DNA of 64,000 nt, taken from the NCBI GenBank assembly GCA_032027085.1, contig JAVSMS010000001.1:2504501-2568500 (forward strand). The letters run 5' to 3'. The stretch comes from Pseudorhodoplanes sp. (GTDB lineage: Bacteria > Pseudomonadota > Alphaproteobacteria > Rhizobiales > Xanthobacteraceae). A program made the position numbers and the translations under genes. A model generated the notes under the pieces. That model made no database searches, was not told the DNA's origin, and was given only the letters and a program-made list of their open reading frames with translations. Below, one piece after another: positions 46,672 to 55,430 of the stretch (positions within the stretch are counted from its first letter, which is position 1; each line of letters starts with the position of its first letter).

Positions 46672-47529
46672 GTGACCCTCCTGATCGACCGCTTATCGCC
46701 ACTGGCGCCGCACTATGATGTCATCCTCTCTGATGTCTGGGGCGTGATTCACAATGGCGTCGCTGCTTTTCCGCCGGCCTGTGACGCATTGGCCGCGTTT
46801 CGGAAGGCGGGCGGCACGGTCATCCTTGTCACCAACGCGCCGCGCCCGCATGAAGCGGTCATCCGCCAGCTCGATCGGCTGCATGTTCCGCGTGAAGTCT
46901 ACGACAACATCGTCTCGTCGGGCGATGTGACCCGCAGCGTGATTGCACAACGTCCGGGACAGAGCGTGTTTCATCTCGGGCCGGAGCGGGATCATGCGAT
47001 CTTCGAAGGTTTCGATCTGCGCTTCGCCGATGTCGAAACTGCCGATTACGTCGTCTGCTCCGGCCTGTTCAACGACGAGACCGAAACGCCGGACGATTAT
47101 CGCGAGATGCTCGCTGTGATGCGGAAGCGCAATCTGTTCATGGTCTGCGGCAATCCCGATATTGTGGTCGAGCGCGGACATGAACTCATCTATTGCGCGG
47201 GCGCCATTGCCGACCTGTATGCGGCCATGGGCGGCGATGTGCTCTACGCCGGCAAGCCCTATGCGCCGATCTACGAGATGGCGTTGCGCAAGGCCGAATC
47301 CATACGCAGCGAGACAACGCCGCTGTCGCGGGTTTTGGCGATCGGCGATTCGGTGCGAACCGATTTCACCGGGGCGACGCGGCAGGGGATCGATTGCCTG
47401 TTCGTGACCGCGGGCATTCATGCCGAAGAATTCGGCGGCCGCGATGTGCCGGATGAAGAGGCGGTGAAGACGATTTTTGACGAAACCGGCAGTTTGCCGA
47501 GAGCGGTGACGCACCGCCTCGCCTGGTAA
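46672..47529 (+). CDS. HAD hydrolase, TIGR01459 family
   Basis: A 285-residue HAD phosphatase of the NagD-like type: motif I VILSDVWGVIHNG (Asp nucleophile; the second Asp of the usual DxD is replaced by Trp in DVW), motif II VTNAPRP, a cap domain and motif III/IV in YAGKPYAPIYEMAL and LAIGDSVRTDFTGATRQG. TIGR01459 members are common in alphaproteobacteria and have no settled substrate. The start is a GTG 36 bases after the EAL gene, so the two are probably co-transcribed. Confidence 0.88.
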   Translation: MTLLIDRLSPLAPHYDVILSDVWGVIHNGVAAFPPACDALAAFRKAGGTVILVTNAPRPHEAVIRQLDRLHVPREVYDNIVSSGDVTRSVIAQRPGQSVFHLGPERDHAIFEGFDLRFADVETADYVVCSGLFNDETETPDDYREMLAVMRKRNLFMVCGNPDIVVERGHELIYCAGAIADLYAAMGGDVLYAGKPYAPIYEMALRKAESIRSETTPLSRVLAIGDSVRTDFTGATRQGIDCLFVTAGIHAEEFGGRDVPDEEAVKTIFDETGSLPRAVTHRLAW

Positions 47530-47539
47530 GAGTCGGGCG

Positions 47540-47920
47540 CTACAGAAAAACGGCGTCGATCTTCGCCTTCAGGGTCTGCGCGTTGAACGGCTTGACGATA
47601 TAATTGTTCACGCCCGCCTGTTTCGCCGCGATCACATTCTCGGTCTTGGATTCGGCGGTGATCATGATGAACGGCGTCGCCGCCGTTTCGGGATTGGCGC
47701 GCACTTCCCGGAGCAGCTCGTAGCCGCTCATCGGCGCCATGTTCCAGTCGGAAATGATCAGACCGTATTGACGCTCGCGCAGCCGCTTCAGGGCGGCGGC
47801 GCCGTCATTGGCGTCATCAATCTCGGTGAAACCGAGCTGTTTCAAGAGATTGCGGATGATCCGGGTCATGGTCTGATAGTCATCGACCACGAGAATGGGC
47901 ATCGACAGATCGACAGCCAT
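47540..47920 (-). CDS. cheY: Single-domain response regulator, CheY-like
   Basis: A 126-residue receiver domain without an output domain. Acidic pocket Asp13 and Asp14 (ILVVDDY), phosphorylation site Asp58 (IISDWNM), Thr88 (MITAES) and Lys110 (IVKPF) are all present. It is a CheY-type messenger to the flagellar switch. The frame continues upstream, but the added residues lack family character, so ATG 47920 is used. It ends 10 bases from the convergent HAD gene. Confidence 0.93.
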   Translation of the reverse strand: MAVDLSMPILVVDDYQTMTRIIRNLLKQLGFTEIDDANDGAAALKRLRERQYGLIISDWNMAPMSGYELLREVRANPETAATPFIMITAESKTENVIAAKQAGVNNYIVKPFNAQTLKAKIDAVFL

Positions 47921-48144
47921 GGGCTTCGGCTCGCTACAGAAAGGACGTCGTCTGGTGCGGCTCGCAGGGCAATTTTCGGCGCGCACGGGACCATGCGGCG
48001 GTGCGTAATGTGGCAAAACGGCCTGAAGATCAGGTTAACTGCCTGGAAACGCGCAAAATTCGTTGCTGCTTCGCCCAAAGAGTCATTGCGATTTTTTTGC
48101 AGTGCAGCGACTATTCTGCGGCAAGCTATTGAGAATCCAACTCC

Positions 48145-48618
48145 ATGCCGCCTGCCGCTGCGAAGCCGCCCGTCGACCCCCGTCTGATGCGGGTTCTCTT
48201 TTTCGAGGACCTGCGGGTCGGGATGCGAGAGGTGCTGATGAAGACGGTGATGGAAACCGACGTCATCGGCTTTGCGGAATTGTCCGGCGACAACAATCCG
48301 ATCCACCTCTGCGACCACTATGCCGCCACTACCCGCTTCGGGCAGCGCATCGCGCATGGGCTCTACACGGCGAGCCTGATCTCGGCGGTGCTCGGCACCC
48401 GGCTGCCGGGGCCGGGGGCGGTGTATCGTTCGCAGACGCTCAATTTCCAGGGGCCGGTGAAGATCGGCGACGTCGTCACCATCATAGTCGAGGTCATTGA
48501 ACTGGTGCCGGAGGGCCGCAAGGTGCGTCTGCATTGCGAGGCCTCGGTGGACGGCAAGACCGTGCTGGATGGCGAGGCGATCGTCTCGGTGCCGGCGCGC
48601 AATGCGGTGCCGCGCTGA
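48145..48618 (+). CDS. MaoC family (R)-hydratase/dehydratase
   Basis: A 157-residue hot-dog-fold enzyme. The hydratase active site GDNNPIHLCDHYAATTRFGQ and RIAHGLYTASLIS (Asp and His) is intact. Such enzymes hydrate enoyl-CoA or act in PHA and fatty-acid routes. It precedes ribF by 78 bases without an obvious functional link. It is divergent from cheY. Confidence 0.9.
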   Translation: MPPAAAKPPVDPRLMRVLFFEDLRVGMREVLMKTVMETDVIGFAELSGDNNPIHLCDHYAATTRFGQRIAHGLYTASLISAVLGTRLPGPGAVYRSQTLNFQGPVKIGDVVTIIVEVIELVPEGRKVRLHCEASVDGKTVLDGEAIVSVPARNAVPR

Positions 48619-48696
48619 GGTTTTTGACGTGCGGACCTGGTGCTTGACTTGAAGCCTGTGGCAGCCGACACGGTGCGCGAACCCGACGCCAGCCGC

Positions 48697-49680
48697 ATGC
48701 CTGACACTCCCCGCAAGCCTTTCATCGTTGTGCGCGACGCAGAGAACGCCGCCGCCTTGCGCGGCGCGGTGGTCGCCATTGGGAATTTCGACGGCGTGCA
48801 TCGCGGCCATCGCGCCGTGATCGGCGCCGCCCTCCGCAGGGCGCAGGACCTGTCGCGCCCGGCCGCCGTGCTGACGCTGGAACCGCATCCGCGCGTTTTC
48901 TTCCGGCCGCAGGAGCCTCTGTTCCGTCTGAGCGACGAGAGGCAGAAGCTGCGCCTCTTGGCGGCGACCGGCGCCGACGGCGCCATCGTGCTGACCTTCA
49001 ACGCGGCGCTTGCCGGTTTGCCGGCCGAAGATTTCGTGGCGAAGATTCTGGTCGAGCGCTTTGCGGTCAGCGGGGCCACGGTCGGGTTCGATTTTCATTT
49101 CGGCAAGAATCGGCAGGGCTCTCCCGCGTTCTTGAAAGAGGAAGGCGCTCGGCGCGGCTTTCCGGTGGAGATCGTGCCGCCGCTGGAAGACGAGGGCAGG
49201 CCGGTCTCGTCCGGCACCGTGCGGGCGGCACTGGCCGCGGGCCGCGTGGTCGAAGCAGCGGAACTGCTCGGCTATCCGTGGTTTGCGTCCGGCGAGGTCA
49301 TCCACGGCGACAAGCGCGGGCGCGATCTCGGCTACCCGACCGCCAATATCAGGCTTGATCCCGCTTGCGGCCTGAAGCACGGCATCTATGCGGTGCGTGT
49401 CGCTGTCGGCGGCAAACGCCATGACGGAGTGGCGAGCTTCGGCCGACGCCCGATGTTCGACAACGGCGCGCCGCTGCTGGAGGTGTTCGTGTTCGACTTC
49501 GAGGGCGACCTCTACGGCAGGCATCTCGACGTGGCCTTCATCGGCTGGATCCGCGCGGAAGAGAAATTCGAGACGCTCGAGGCGCTGGTGGCGCAGATGG
49601 ACCTCGATTCGCAGCGCGCGCGCGAGGCGCTGGCGCGGGCGGGAGACGTGTTTCCGATGTTGGGGGAGATCCCGGTTTGA
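48697..49680 (+). CDS. ribF: Bifunctional riboflavin kinase / FAD synthetase RibF
   Basis: Makes FMN and then FAD from riboflavin. The FAD-synthetase half has VAIGNFDGVHRGHRAVIGAA (nucleotidyltransferase HxGH-like motif) near residue 27 and VSSGTVRAALAAGRVVEAAE. The kinase half has GDKRGRDLGYPTANIRLD and the acid FVFDFEGDLYGR region. At 327 residues it is of normal length. An in-frame GTG at 48640 would add 19 residues without similarity; I prefer ATG 48697. Confidence 0.93.
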   Translation: MPDTPRKPFIVVRDAENAAALRGAVVAIGNFDGVHRGHRAVIGAALRRAQDLSRPAAVLTLEPHPRVFFRPQEPLFRLSDERQKLRLLAATGADGAIVLTFNAALAGLPAEDFVAKILVERFAVSGATVGFDFHFGKNRQGSPAFLKEEGARRGFPVEIVPPLEDEGRPVSSGTVRAALAAGRVVEAAELLGYPWFASGEVIHGDKRGRDLGYPTANIRLDPACGLKHGIYAVRVAVGGKRHDGVASFGRRPMFDNGAPLLEVFVFDFEGDLYGRHLDVAFIGWIRAEEKFETLEALVAQMDLDSQRAREALARAGDVFPMLGEIPV

Positions 49681-49709
49681 GGTTGTTCCCGCGAACGCGG
49701 GGACGACGG
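49681..49709. repeat. Solo REP-like palindrome after ribF
   Basis: GTTCCCGCGAACGCGGGGACGAC, one arm of the GTCGTCCCCGCG...CGGGGACCCATA family, lies directly after the ribF stop. It has no clear inverted partner nearby and marks the start of the REP-rich part of the window. Confidence 0.7.
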
Positions 49710-50411
49710 TAGACAGGCAGTTCCATTCAGCCAACGCTCCGCTCCTTCCCGCGGCGCGAACCGCGCCCGGGCTGTGAGAGAGGGGGACGGCGCGCCGAGA
49801 GGCGCAGGCCAGTCCTGATCGTGCTGCGCTCCTTGCGAAGCACAGCCGCCTCTCGGCGCACCGTCGGCGGCGTTCTGATGGGGCCCGACAGCGCGGGACT
49901 GTTCCCCACCAACCCCGGGCCGCGCTTCCCGGACCGTGCACACCTGGCCGGTCCGACTTAAGCAGGCCTGCTGCGCCCCGGTCTTATTGCCGGAGGGGCG
50001 GAGCCCCGGGGCCACCCGGGAGCCGGCTCCACGTTAGAGCCGGCCCGCAGGGCGCCGCATCCCGCTCCGTCCTCAAGAACGTCTCCGGAAGACGCCCCTC
50101 GATGAGCGGGATGATCAGAATATAATCCTATTTGCGGAGAAAGGCCAATCACGAATTGTGACAATAATCCTAGTTTCGTGAATTCCCGGGTCGTCCCGGC
50201 CAGGCGCGCGGTAGCGGCTGTAGCCCGCATAAAGCGCAGCGGAATGCGGGCTTGATCCGGCGACGGTCTTTCCGCACCCGGACTTCGCTTCGCTCCATCC
50301 GGGCTACAGGGATGCTTTCTGCGGGACTTGTGCCTTGCAGCTCGCTTTCGCGGGGGCGACCCAACAGAGGAACACTTGCGCCCTGCGGCTCGCCTGCTAG
50401 GTAGACGCGCC
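49710..50411. other. Gene-free region before ileS with many stem-loops
   Basis: About 700 bases between ribF and ileS with no credible gene; open frames exist on both strands but lack protein character. It contains a 13-bp perfect pair of arms (GCGCCGAGAGGCG at 49792 and its complement at 49847) enclosing a smaller stem, a 7-bp pair at 49890/49920, a short GGGGC/GCCCC stem at 49995 and an 8-bp perfect hairpin GCCGGCTC/GAGCCGGC at 50022/50037. From about 50110 it becomes AT-richer, then carries the repeat at 50219. It does not resemble tmRNA, RNase P RNA or 6S as I know them. Confidence 0.6.
50219..50308. repeat. TGTAGCCCG inverted repeat before ileS
   Basis: Outer arms TGTAGCCCG and CGGGCTACA, with inner GCGGAATGCGGG and CGGACTTCGCTTCGCTCC segments, form a roughly 90-base palindromic element. 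This TAGCCCG...CGGGCTA type is common between genes in Bradyrhizobium relatives. It lies about 100 bases before the ileS start, so it may fall in the leader mRNA. Confidence 0.75.
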
Positions 50412-53400
50412 ATGAGCAAGCCCGAACGCGATTATTCCGAGACCCTGTTTCTGCCGCAGACCGATTTCCCGATGCGGGCCGGTCTGCCCGAGCGCGAGCC
50501 GCAATTGCTGGCGCGCTGGCAGAAGCAGAACCTGTTTCACCGCTTGCGCGAGACGGCGAAGGGCCGCCCGAAATTCGTCCTGCATGACGGTCCGCCCTAT
50601 GCCAACGGCAACATCCATATCGGGCACGCGGTCAACAAAATCCTCAAGGACGTGGTGACGCGCAGCCAGCAGATGCTCGGCTTCGATTCCAACTACGTGC
50701 CGGGATGGGACTGTCATGGCCTGCCGATCGAATGGAAGATCGAAGAGGAGTATCGCGCCAAAGGCAAAAACAAGGACACGGTGCCGATCAACGAATTCCG
50801 CCGCGAGTGCCGCGCCTTCGCGCAGAAGTGGATCGAGGTGCAGCGCGAGGAGTTCAAGCGGCTCGGCGTCGAGGGCGACTGGGACAATTACTATTCGACC
50901 ATGAGCTTCCCGGCGGAAGCGCAGATCGCGCGCGAGCTGATGAAGTTCGTTCAGAACGGCACGCTCTATCGCGGCTCAAAGCCGGTGATGTGGTCAGTGG
51001 TGGAGAAGACCGCACTCGCCGAAGCAGAGGTCGAGTACGAGGACTACACCTCCGACATGGTATGGGTAAAGTTTCCGGTGCGCTTCGCGCATGCGCGCGA
51101 CGAGAAGGCGTTCAAACGCCTTGAAAAGGATTTCAGCAATGCGTCGGTCGTGATCTGGACCACCACGCCCTGGACGCTGCCCGGCAACCGAGCGATCAGC
51201 TATTCCTCGAAGATCGCCTACGGTCTCTACAGGATTACCGAGGCGCCCGCCGATAACTGGGCCAAGACCGGCGATCTCCTGATCCTCGCGGATTCACTTG
51301 CCGCCGATGTCTTCAAGCAGGCGCGCGTCACGGCATTCGACAAGGTGCGGAACGTCACCGCCGCCGAGCTTGCGGCGATCGGTTGCGTGCATCCATTGAA
51401 AGGTGCCAACGGCGGATACGAGTTCACCGTTCCGCTGCTTGATGGCGATCATGTCACCTCGGATACGGGTACCGGCTTCGTGCACACAGCCCCGGGTCAT
51501 GGCCGCGAGGACTTCGACATCTGGATGGCGAATGCGCGCGCGCTGGAAGCGCGCGGGATCTCGTCAGCCATTCCCTATACGGTCGACGAGAACGGCGCCT
51601 TCACCGAACAGGCGCCGGGGTTCACCGGCAAACGCGTGCTCAACGACAAGGGCGAGAAGGGCGACGCCAACGAGACGGTGATCAAGGCTCTGGCCGAGGC
51701 CGGCAACATCATCGCGCGCGGCCGCCTCAAGCACCAGTATCCGCATTCCTGGCGCTCGAAGAAGCCGGTGATCTATCGCAACACGCCGCAATGGTTCATT
51801 GCGATGGACAAGGATATTGCCGACAGCAAAGGCGGCGTGAAGCAGGGCGACACGCTGCGCCACCGCGCGCTTGACGCCATCAAGGTGACGCGCTGGGTGC
51901 CGGCCGCCGGCGAGAACCGCATCACCGGCATGATCGAGAGCCGCCCCGACTGGGTGATCTCGCGCCAGCGCGCCTGGGGCGTGCCGATCACCGTGTTCGT
52001 GCGCGAGAAGGGTGACGGCTCGGTCGAGATTCTGAAGGACGAGGCGGTGAACAACCGCATCGCCTCCGCCTTCGAGCTGGAAGGCGCTGACGCCTGGTAC
52101 GAGGCGAACGCGACCGAACGTTTTCTTGGTCCGCGCGCGAAGGAAGGCTGGAAGAAGGTCGACGACATTCTCGATGTGTGGTTCGATTCCGGCTCGACGC
52201 ATGCCTTCGTGCTGGAAGACCCGAAGCATTTTCCGGGGCTCGCCAGCATCCGCCGCAGGAAGGACGGCGGCGACGACACGGTCATGTATCTGGAAGGCTC
52301 CGACCAGCATCGCGGCTGGTTCCATTCCTCGCTGCTGGAAAGCTGCGGCACGCGCGGGGTTGCGCCTTATGACGTCGTGCTCACGCACGGCTTCGCGCTC
52401 GACGAGAACGGCCGCAAGATGTCGAAGTCGCTCGGCAATGTGGTGGCGCCGCAGGACGTGATGAAGCAGGCGGGCGCCGATATTCTCCGGATGTGGGTGT
52501 GCGCCACCGACTATGCCGACGACCTGCGCATCGGCCCGGAAATCCTGAAGACCAATGTCGAGACCTACCGCAAGCTGCGCAATACCTTGCGCTGGATGCT
52601 CGGCAATCTCGCGCATTTCAAGGAAGAGGATCGCGTCGCTTTCGAGAAGATGCCGGAACTTGAGCGGCTGATGCTGCATCGCCTCGCCGAGCTCGACGCG
52701 CAGGTGCGGCAGGCTTACGCGGGTTTCGATTACAAACGCATCTTCGCTTTGCTCAACGCGTTCATGACCTCGGACCTGTCGGCTTTCTATTTCGACATCC
52801 GCAAGGACACCCTCTATTGCGATCCGATCTCTTCTCAGAAGCGCAAGGCGGCGCTTACCGTCATCGACCATCTGTTCCGCTGCACGGTGACGTGGCTCGC
52901 GCCGATGCTGTGCTTCACAGCGGAGGAATGCTGGCTCTCGCGCTATGGAGACACGGCGCCGTCGGTGCATCTGCAGCTTTTTTCCGATGTGCCGGCCGCG
53001 TGGCGCGATGACAGGCTCGCCGATAAGTGGCGCAAGATTCGCAATGTGCGGCGCGTGGTCACCGGCGCGCTAGAGCTCGAGCGCGCGCAGAAGCGTATCG
53101 GCTCCTCGCTCGAGGCGGCGCCGATCGTGCATGTCGCGGACACGGATCTGTTCGGCGCGATCGTCGATGCCGATCTTGCGGAAATCTGCATCACCTCCGC
53201 GGCGACCCTGGTGGAAGGGGAGGGGCCGGCCGACGCCTTCCGTCTGGACGATGTGACGGGCGTCTCGGTGCTGCCGCGCCGCGCGGAAGGCAGGAAATGC
53301 GCGCGCTCCTGGAAAATTTCCGAAAGTGTCGGCGAAGACCCGGATTATCCCGACGTGACGCCGCGTGACGCGAAAGCCTTGCGCGAATGGGACGCGCTGC

Positions 53401-53417
53401 GGCGGGCAGCGGAGTAG
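50412..53417 (+). CDS. ileS: Isoleucyl-tRNA synthetase IleS
   Basis: A 1001-residue class I synthetase that charges tRNA-Ile. The HIGH motif is in [19 protein letters not shown] near residue 70, KMSKS in [19 protein letters not shown] near 668, and the editing domain includes the [13 protein letters not shown] and [19 protein letters not shown] blocks. The start [20 protein letters not shown] is the normal alphaproteobacterial N-terminus; the frame upstream is not conserved. lspA follows, but a repeat pair and a broken GIY-YIG gene have come between the two. Confidence 0.96.
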   Translation: MSKPERDYSETLFLPQTDFPMRAGLPEREPQLLARWQKQNLFHRLRETAKGRPKFVLHDGPPYANGNIHIGHAVNKILKDVVTRSQQMLGFDSNYVPGWDCHGLPIEWKIEEEYRAKGKNKDTVPINEFRRECRAFAQKWIEVQREEFKRLGVEGDWDNYYSTMSFPAEAQIARELMKFVQNGTLYRGSKPVMWSVVEKTALAEAEVEYEDYTSDMVWVKFPVRFAHARDEKAFKRLEKDFSNASVVIWTTTPWTLPGNRAISYSSKIAYGLYRITEAPADNWAKTGDLLILADSLAADVFKQARVTAFDKVRNVTAAELAAIGCVHPLKGANGGYEFTVPLLDGDHVTSDTGTGFVHTAPGHGREDFDIWMANARALEARGISSAIPYTVDENGAFTEQAPGFTGKRVLNDKGEKGDANETVIKALAEAGNIIARGRLKHQYPHSWRSKKPVIYRNTPQWFIAMDKDIADSKGGVKQGDTLRHRALDAIKVTRWVPAAGENRITGMIESRPDWVISRQRAWGVPITVFVREKGDGSVEILKDEAVNNRIASAFELEGADAWYEANATERFLGPRAKEGWKKVDDILDVWFDSGSTHAFVLEDPKHFPGLASIRRRKDGGDDTVMYLEGSDQHRGWFHSSLLESCGTRGVAPYDVVLTHGFALDENGRKMSKSLGNVVAPQDVMKQAGADILRMWVCATDYADDLRIGPEILKTNVETYRKLRNTLRWMLGNLAHFKEEDRVAFEKMPELERLMLHRLAELDAQVRQAYAGFDYKRIFALLNAFMTSDLSAFYFDIRKDTLYCDPISSQKRKAALTVIDHLFRCTVTWLAPMLCFTAEECWLSRYGDTAPSVHLQLFSDVPAAWRDDRLADKWRKIRNVRRVVTGALELERAQKRIGSSLEAAPIVHVADTDLFGAIVDADLAEICITSAATLVEGEGPADAFRLDDVTGVSVLPRRAEGRKCARSWKISESVGEDPDYPDVTPRDAKALREWDALRRAAE

Positions 53418-53443
53418 GCTTACGGCGTAGTCACGAATTCAGA

Positions 53444-53564
53444 GTCGTCCCCGCGCAAGCGGGGACCCATACGCTCAGCTTCGCCGATAGGCGACGGCAT
53501 TTCGGTGTGGTACTTTTCATATTATTTCGACAGTGGATATGGGTCCCCCGTTCGCGGGGACGAC
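53444..53564. repeat. REPIN-like inverted REP pair, left of the GIY-YIG remnant
   Basis: Left REP GTCGTCCCCGCGCAAGCGGG...ACCCATA at 53444-53471 and its inverted copy ATATGGGTCCCCC...GACGAC at 53537-53564 face each other across about 65 bases. Each REP is itself a palindrome (CCCCGC, 4-base loop, GCGGGG). Confidence 0.85.
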
Positions 53565-53579
53565 CAGCAGGCAATTGCG

Positions 53580-53863
53580 ATGCCATACCACGTTTACATT
53601 CTCGCAAGCCGGCCACACGGCACATTGTATATCGGCGTGACCAATAATTTGGAGCGAGCATCGAACAGCACCGGATGGGTCTCGGCTCGCAATTCGTCAA
53701 GCAGTACGGCGTGACAAGGCTCGTCCATGTTGAAACTTTCGATGATCCTGAATCGGCCATCGTCCGTGAGAAGCGGCTGAAGAAATGGAATCGCGAGTGG
53801 AAGATTCAGTTGATCGAAGAGAACAATCCGCATTGGGCGGATCGTGCGAAATTGCTGACGTAA
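53580..53863 (+). pseudogene. GIY-YIG nuclease gene, frameshifted
   Basis: The first part reads MPYHVYILASRPHGTLYIGV, then TNNLER, the normal start of a small URI-type GIY-YIG endonuclease. The frame then stops within about 20 residues. The rest continues one frame away as GLGSQFVKQYGVTRLVHVET, FDDPESAIVREKRLKKWNRE and WKIQLIEENNPHWADRAKLL, the usual remainder of this family. Near 53661 one base appears to be missing (TTGGAGCGAGCATCGAACAG); adding one restores an NNLER-x-SIEQHR reading. The full gene would be about 95 codons. REPIN-like repeats flank both sides. Confidence 0.82.
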
Positions 53864-53876
53864 TGCCTTTCCGCAT

Positions 53877-54009
53877 GTCGTCCCCGCGAACGCGGGGACC
53901 CATAGCCTCAGTGTCAGTTTGTTGCAGCCAAGAACTGCCGATCGCGAGAGGCGAGGATTTGCCTTCGTCTGCTTCTGTGGTTATGGGTCCCCGCTTGCGC
54001 GGGGACGAC
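53877..54009. repeat. REPIN-like inverted REP pair, right of the GIY-YIG remnant
   Basis: Left REP GTCGTCCCCGCGAACGCGGG...ACCCATAG starts 13 bases after the nuclease stop; the inverted copy TATGGGTCCCCGCTTGCGCG...GACGAC ends at 54009, eight bases before lspA. Spacer about 77 bases. Confidence 0.85.
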
Positions 54010-54017
54010 CACAATCA

Positions 54018-54548
54018 ATGGCTTCCGGACCATCCAAACCCTCTTTCCTCTGGGGTCCCCTGAGCCGCGACGGCTTCACCGTCGCCGTGATCACCCTGCT
54101 GCTCGACCAGGCACTGAAGCTCTGGCTGCTGTTCGGCTATGACCTCGCCGGCAAGGGACGGGTGCGGGTGCTGCCGTTTTTCGACCTGGTGCTGACCTGG
54201 AACCGCGGCATCAGCTACGGGCTGTTCCAGCAGGACACTGCGCGCGGCCGGTTTCTCCTTCTCGCCATCACCATCGGGGCCATGATCGTTCTCTGGCTCT
54301 GGCTGGCGCGGGCCGGGAACCGCCTCGTGGCCCTGTCGCTGGGTCTGATCATCGGCGGGGCGCTGGGCAATGCCATCGACCGGCTGGCCTATGGGGCGGT
54401 GGCGGATTTCGCCCTGTTTCACGTCACTACGGCCAATTTTACCTTTAGCTGGTACGTCTTTAACCTCGCTGACGCGGCCATCGTTGCCGGGGTGGCGGGA
54501 CTTCTGTATGACTCCCTCCTTGGTGACCGCGCCGCAAAAGCGCCCTGA
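54018..54548 (+). CDS. lspA: Lipoprotein signal peptidase LspA
   Basis: A 176-residue inner-membrane aspartyl peptidase that removes signal peptides from lipoproteins. The two catalytic Asp residues lie in GALGNAIDRLAYGAVADF and WYVFNLADAAIVAGV. Four membrane helices and LTWNRGISYGLFQ complete the pattern. The frame is open upstream through the repeat, but that part is not conserved; the ATG at 54018 gives a normal length. A REP arm ends just ahead of it, so the ribosome-binding site is poor. Confidence 0.93.
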   Translation: MASGPSKPSFLWGPLSRDGFTVAVITLLLDQALKLWLLFGYDLAGKGRVRVLPFFDLVLTWNRGISYGLFQQDTARGRFLLLAITIGAMIVLWLWLARAGNRLVALSLGLIIGGALGNAIDRLAYGAVADFALFHVTTANFTFSWYVFNLADAAIVAGVAGLLYDSLLGDRAAKAP

Positions 54549-54584
54549 TTTCTGCGGATAGCAGGACCGGGTCGGCGGCCTTGC

Positions 54585-55304
54585 ATGCGGGTGGAGCTCT
54601 CTGTGCTGAAGACGATTTCGGCCTCTGCGGACAATCATGCGATTTTCAGGCGACTGTCGCGCGCGGTTCTGGTCTGCGCCGTCGCCGCGGCCTGTGTCTT
54701 TGCCGCCGGTCAGGCGCGGGCCGAAGACGACGAGGACGACGAGCCCTTTGAAACCAAGATTATGAAGTCCATCCTCGGCATCAACGACAAGGATTCCATC
54801 GATTACCGCGAGCGCGCTCCCTTGGTGGTGCCGCCGACGATGAATCTGGTGCCGCCGGAGCAGGCCAAGATCGATAATCCGGCCTGGCCGAAGGACGCCG
54901 ACGTCCAGGAGAAGAAAAAACGTAAAGCCGCGGCCAAGCAGCCGCGCCGCGATCCGGAGCTGGAAGCGCGACCGCTGACTCCCGCCGAACTCAATCCATC
55001 CGGTGCGGTCGCCCGTCGCGGCGCCGGTGCGGACCCAAATGGCGCGGAAAATCCCGAGCTTGAAGGCCAGCGCAAGCTGAGGCCGAACGAACTCGGCTAC
55101 AAGGGCGGCCTGTTCAATTCCATCTTCCGGGACAACAGCAAGCCGGAAACCGCTGTGTTCAGTGGCGAGCCGGCGCGCTCGGCGCTGACCGATCCGCCGC
55201 CCGGCTATATGACGCCTTCGCCCAACCATCCTTACGGTCTTGGAGCGAAGAAAGAGGCGCCGAAGCCCTATAAGCTCGAAGACCGGGGCACCGGCAACTA
55301 TTAA
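54585..55304 (+). CDS. Secreted hypothetical protein with APLVVPP motif (DUF3035-like)
   Basis: A 239-residue protein with an N-terminal membrane/signal segment (VLVCAVAAACVFAAGQARA), then an acidic EDDEDDEPFE run and RERAPLVVPPTMNLVPPEQA. This APL-VPP-x4-L-x-PP block recalls DUF3035 (BamF-like, outer-membrane assembly) proteins, but the match is partial. The rest is Pro/Lys/Glu-rich and probably disordered (KKKRKAAAKQPRRD; PPPGYMTPSPNHPYG). It lies between lspA and the M16 pair on the same strand. A role in the envelope is a guess from position. Confidence 0.7.
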   Translation: MRVELSVLKTISASADNHAIFRRLSRAVLVCAVAAACVFAAGQARAEDDEDDEPFETKIMKSILGINDKDSIDYRERAPLVVPPTMNLVPPEQAKIDNPAWPKDADVQEKKKRKAAAKQPRRDPELEARPLTPAELNPSGAVARRGAGADPNGAENPELEGQRKLRPNELGYKGGLFNSIFRDNSKPETAVFSGEPARSALTDPPPGYMTPSPNHPYGLGAKKEAPKPYKLEDRGTGNY

Positions 55305-55430
55305 CGCGATTTAACGCGGCGATGCGCCCGTTCTGCGTTGTTTGCCCGGTTCACGTCGCTATATCGCCAGTGGTTGTATCGCCCATATGTTTACCGCAAA
55401 GCGGCAACCGCGCCGCATGAGTCATCCGAC

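Noticed and set aside
49727-49912. Short minus-strand frame in the gene-free block before ileS as a possible small protein
   Set aside because: Arg/Ser/Pro-rich low-complexity translation, and the DNA is constrained by perfect stems, which better explains its order.
47866-49941. Long minus-strand open frame opposite maoC-type gene and ribF
   Set aside because: Lies opposite two well-recognised genes and ends in the stem-loop block; no family features.
53444-54009. CRISPR-like array around the GIY-YIG remnant
   Set aside because: The repeats are inverted pairs and not direct repeats of even spacing, there are no uniform spacers and no cas genes.
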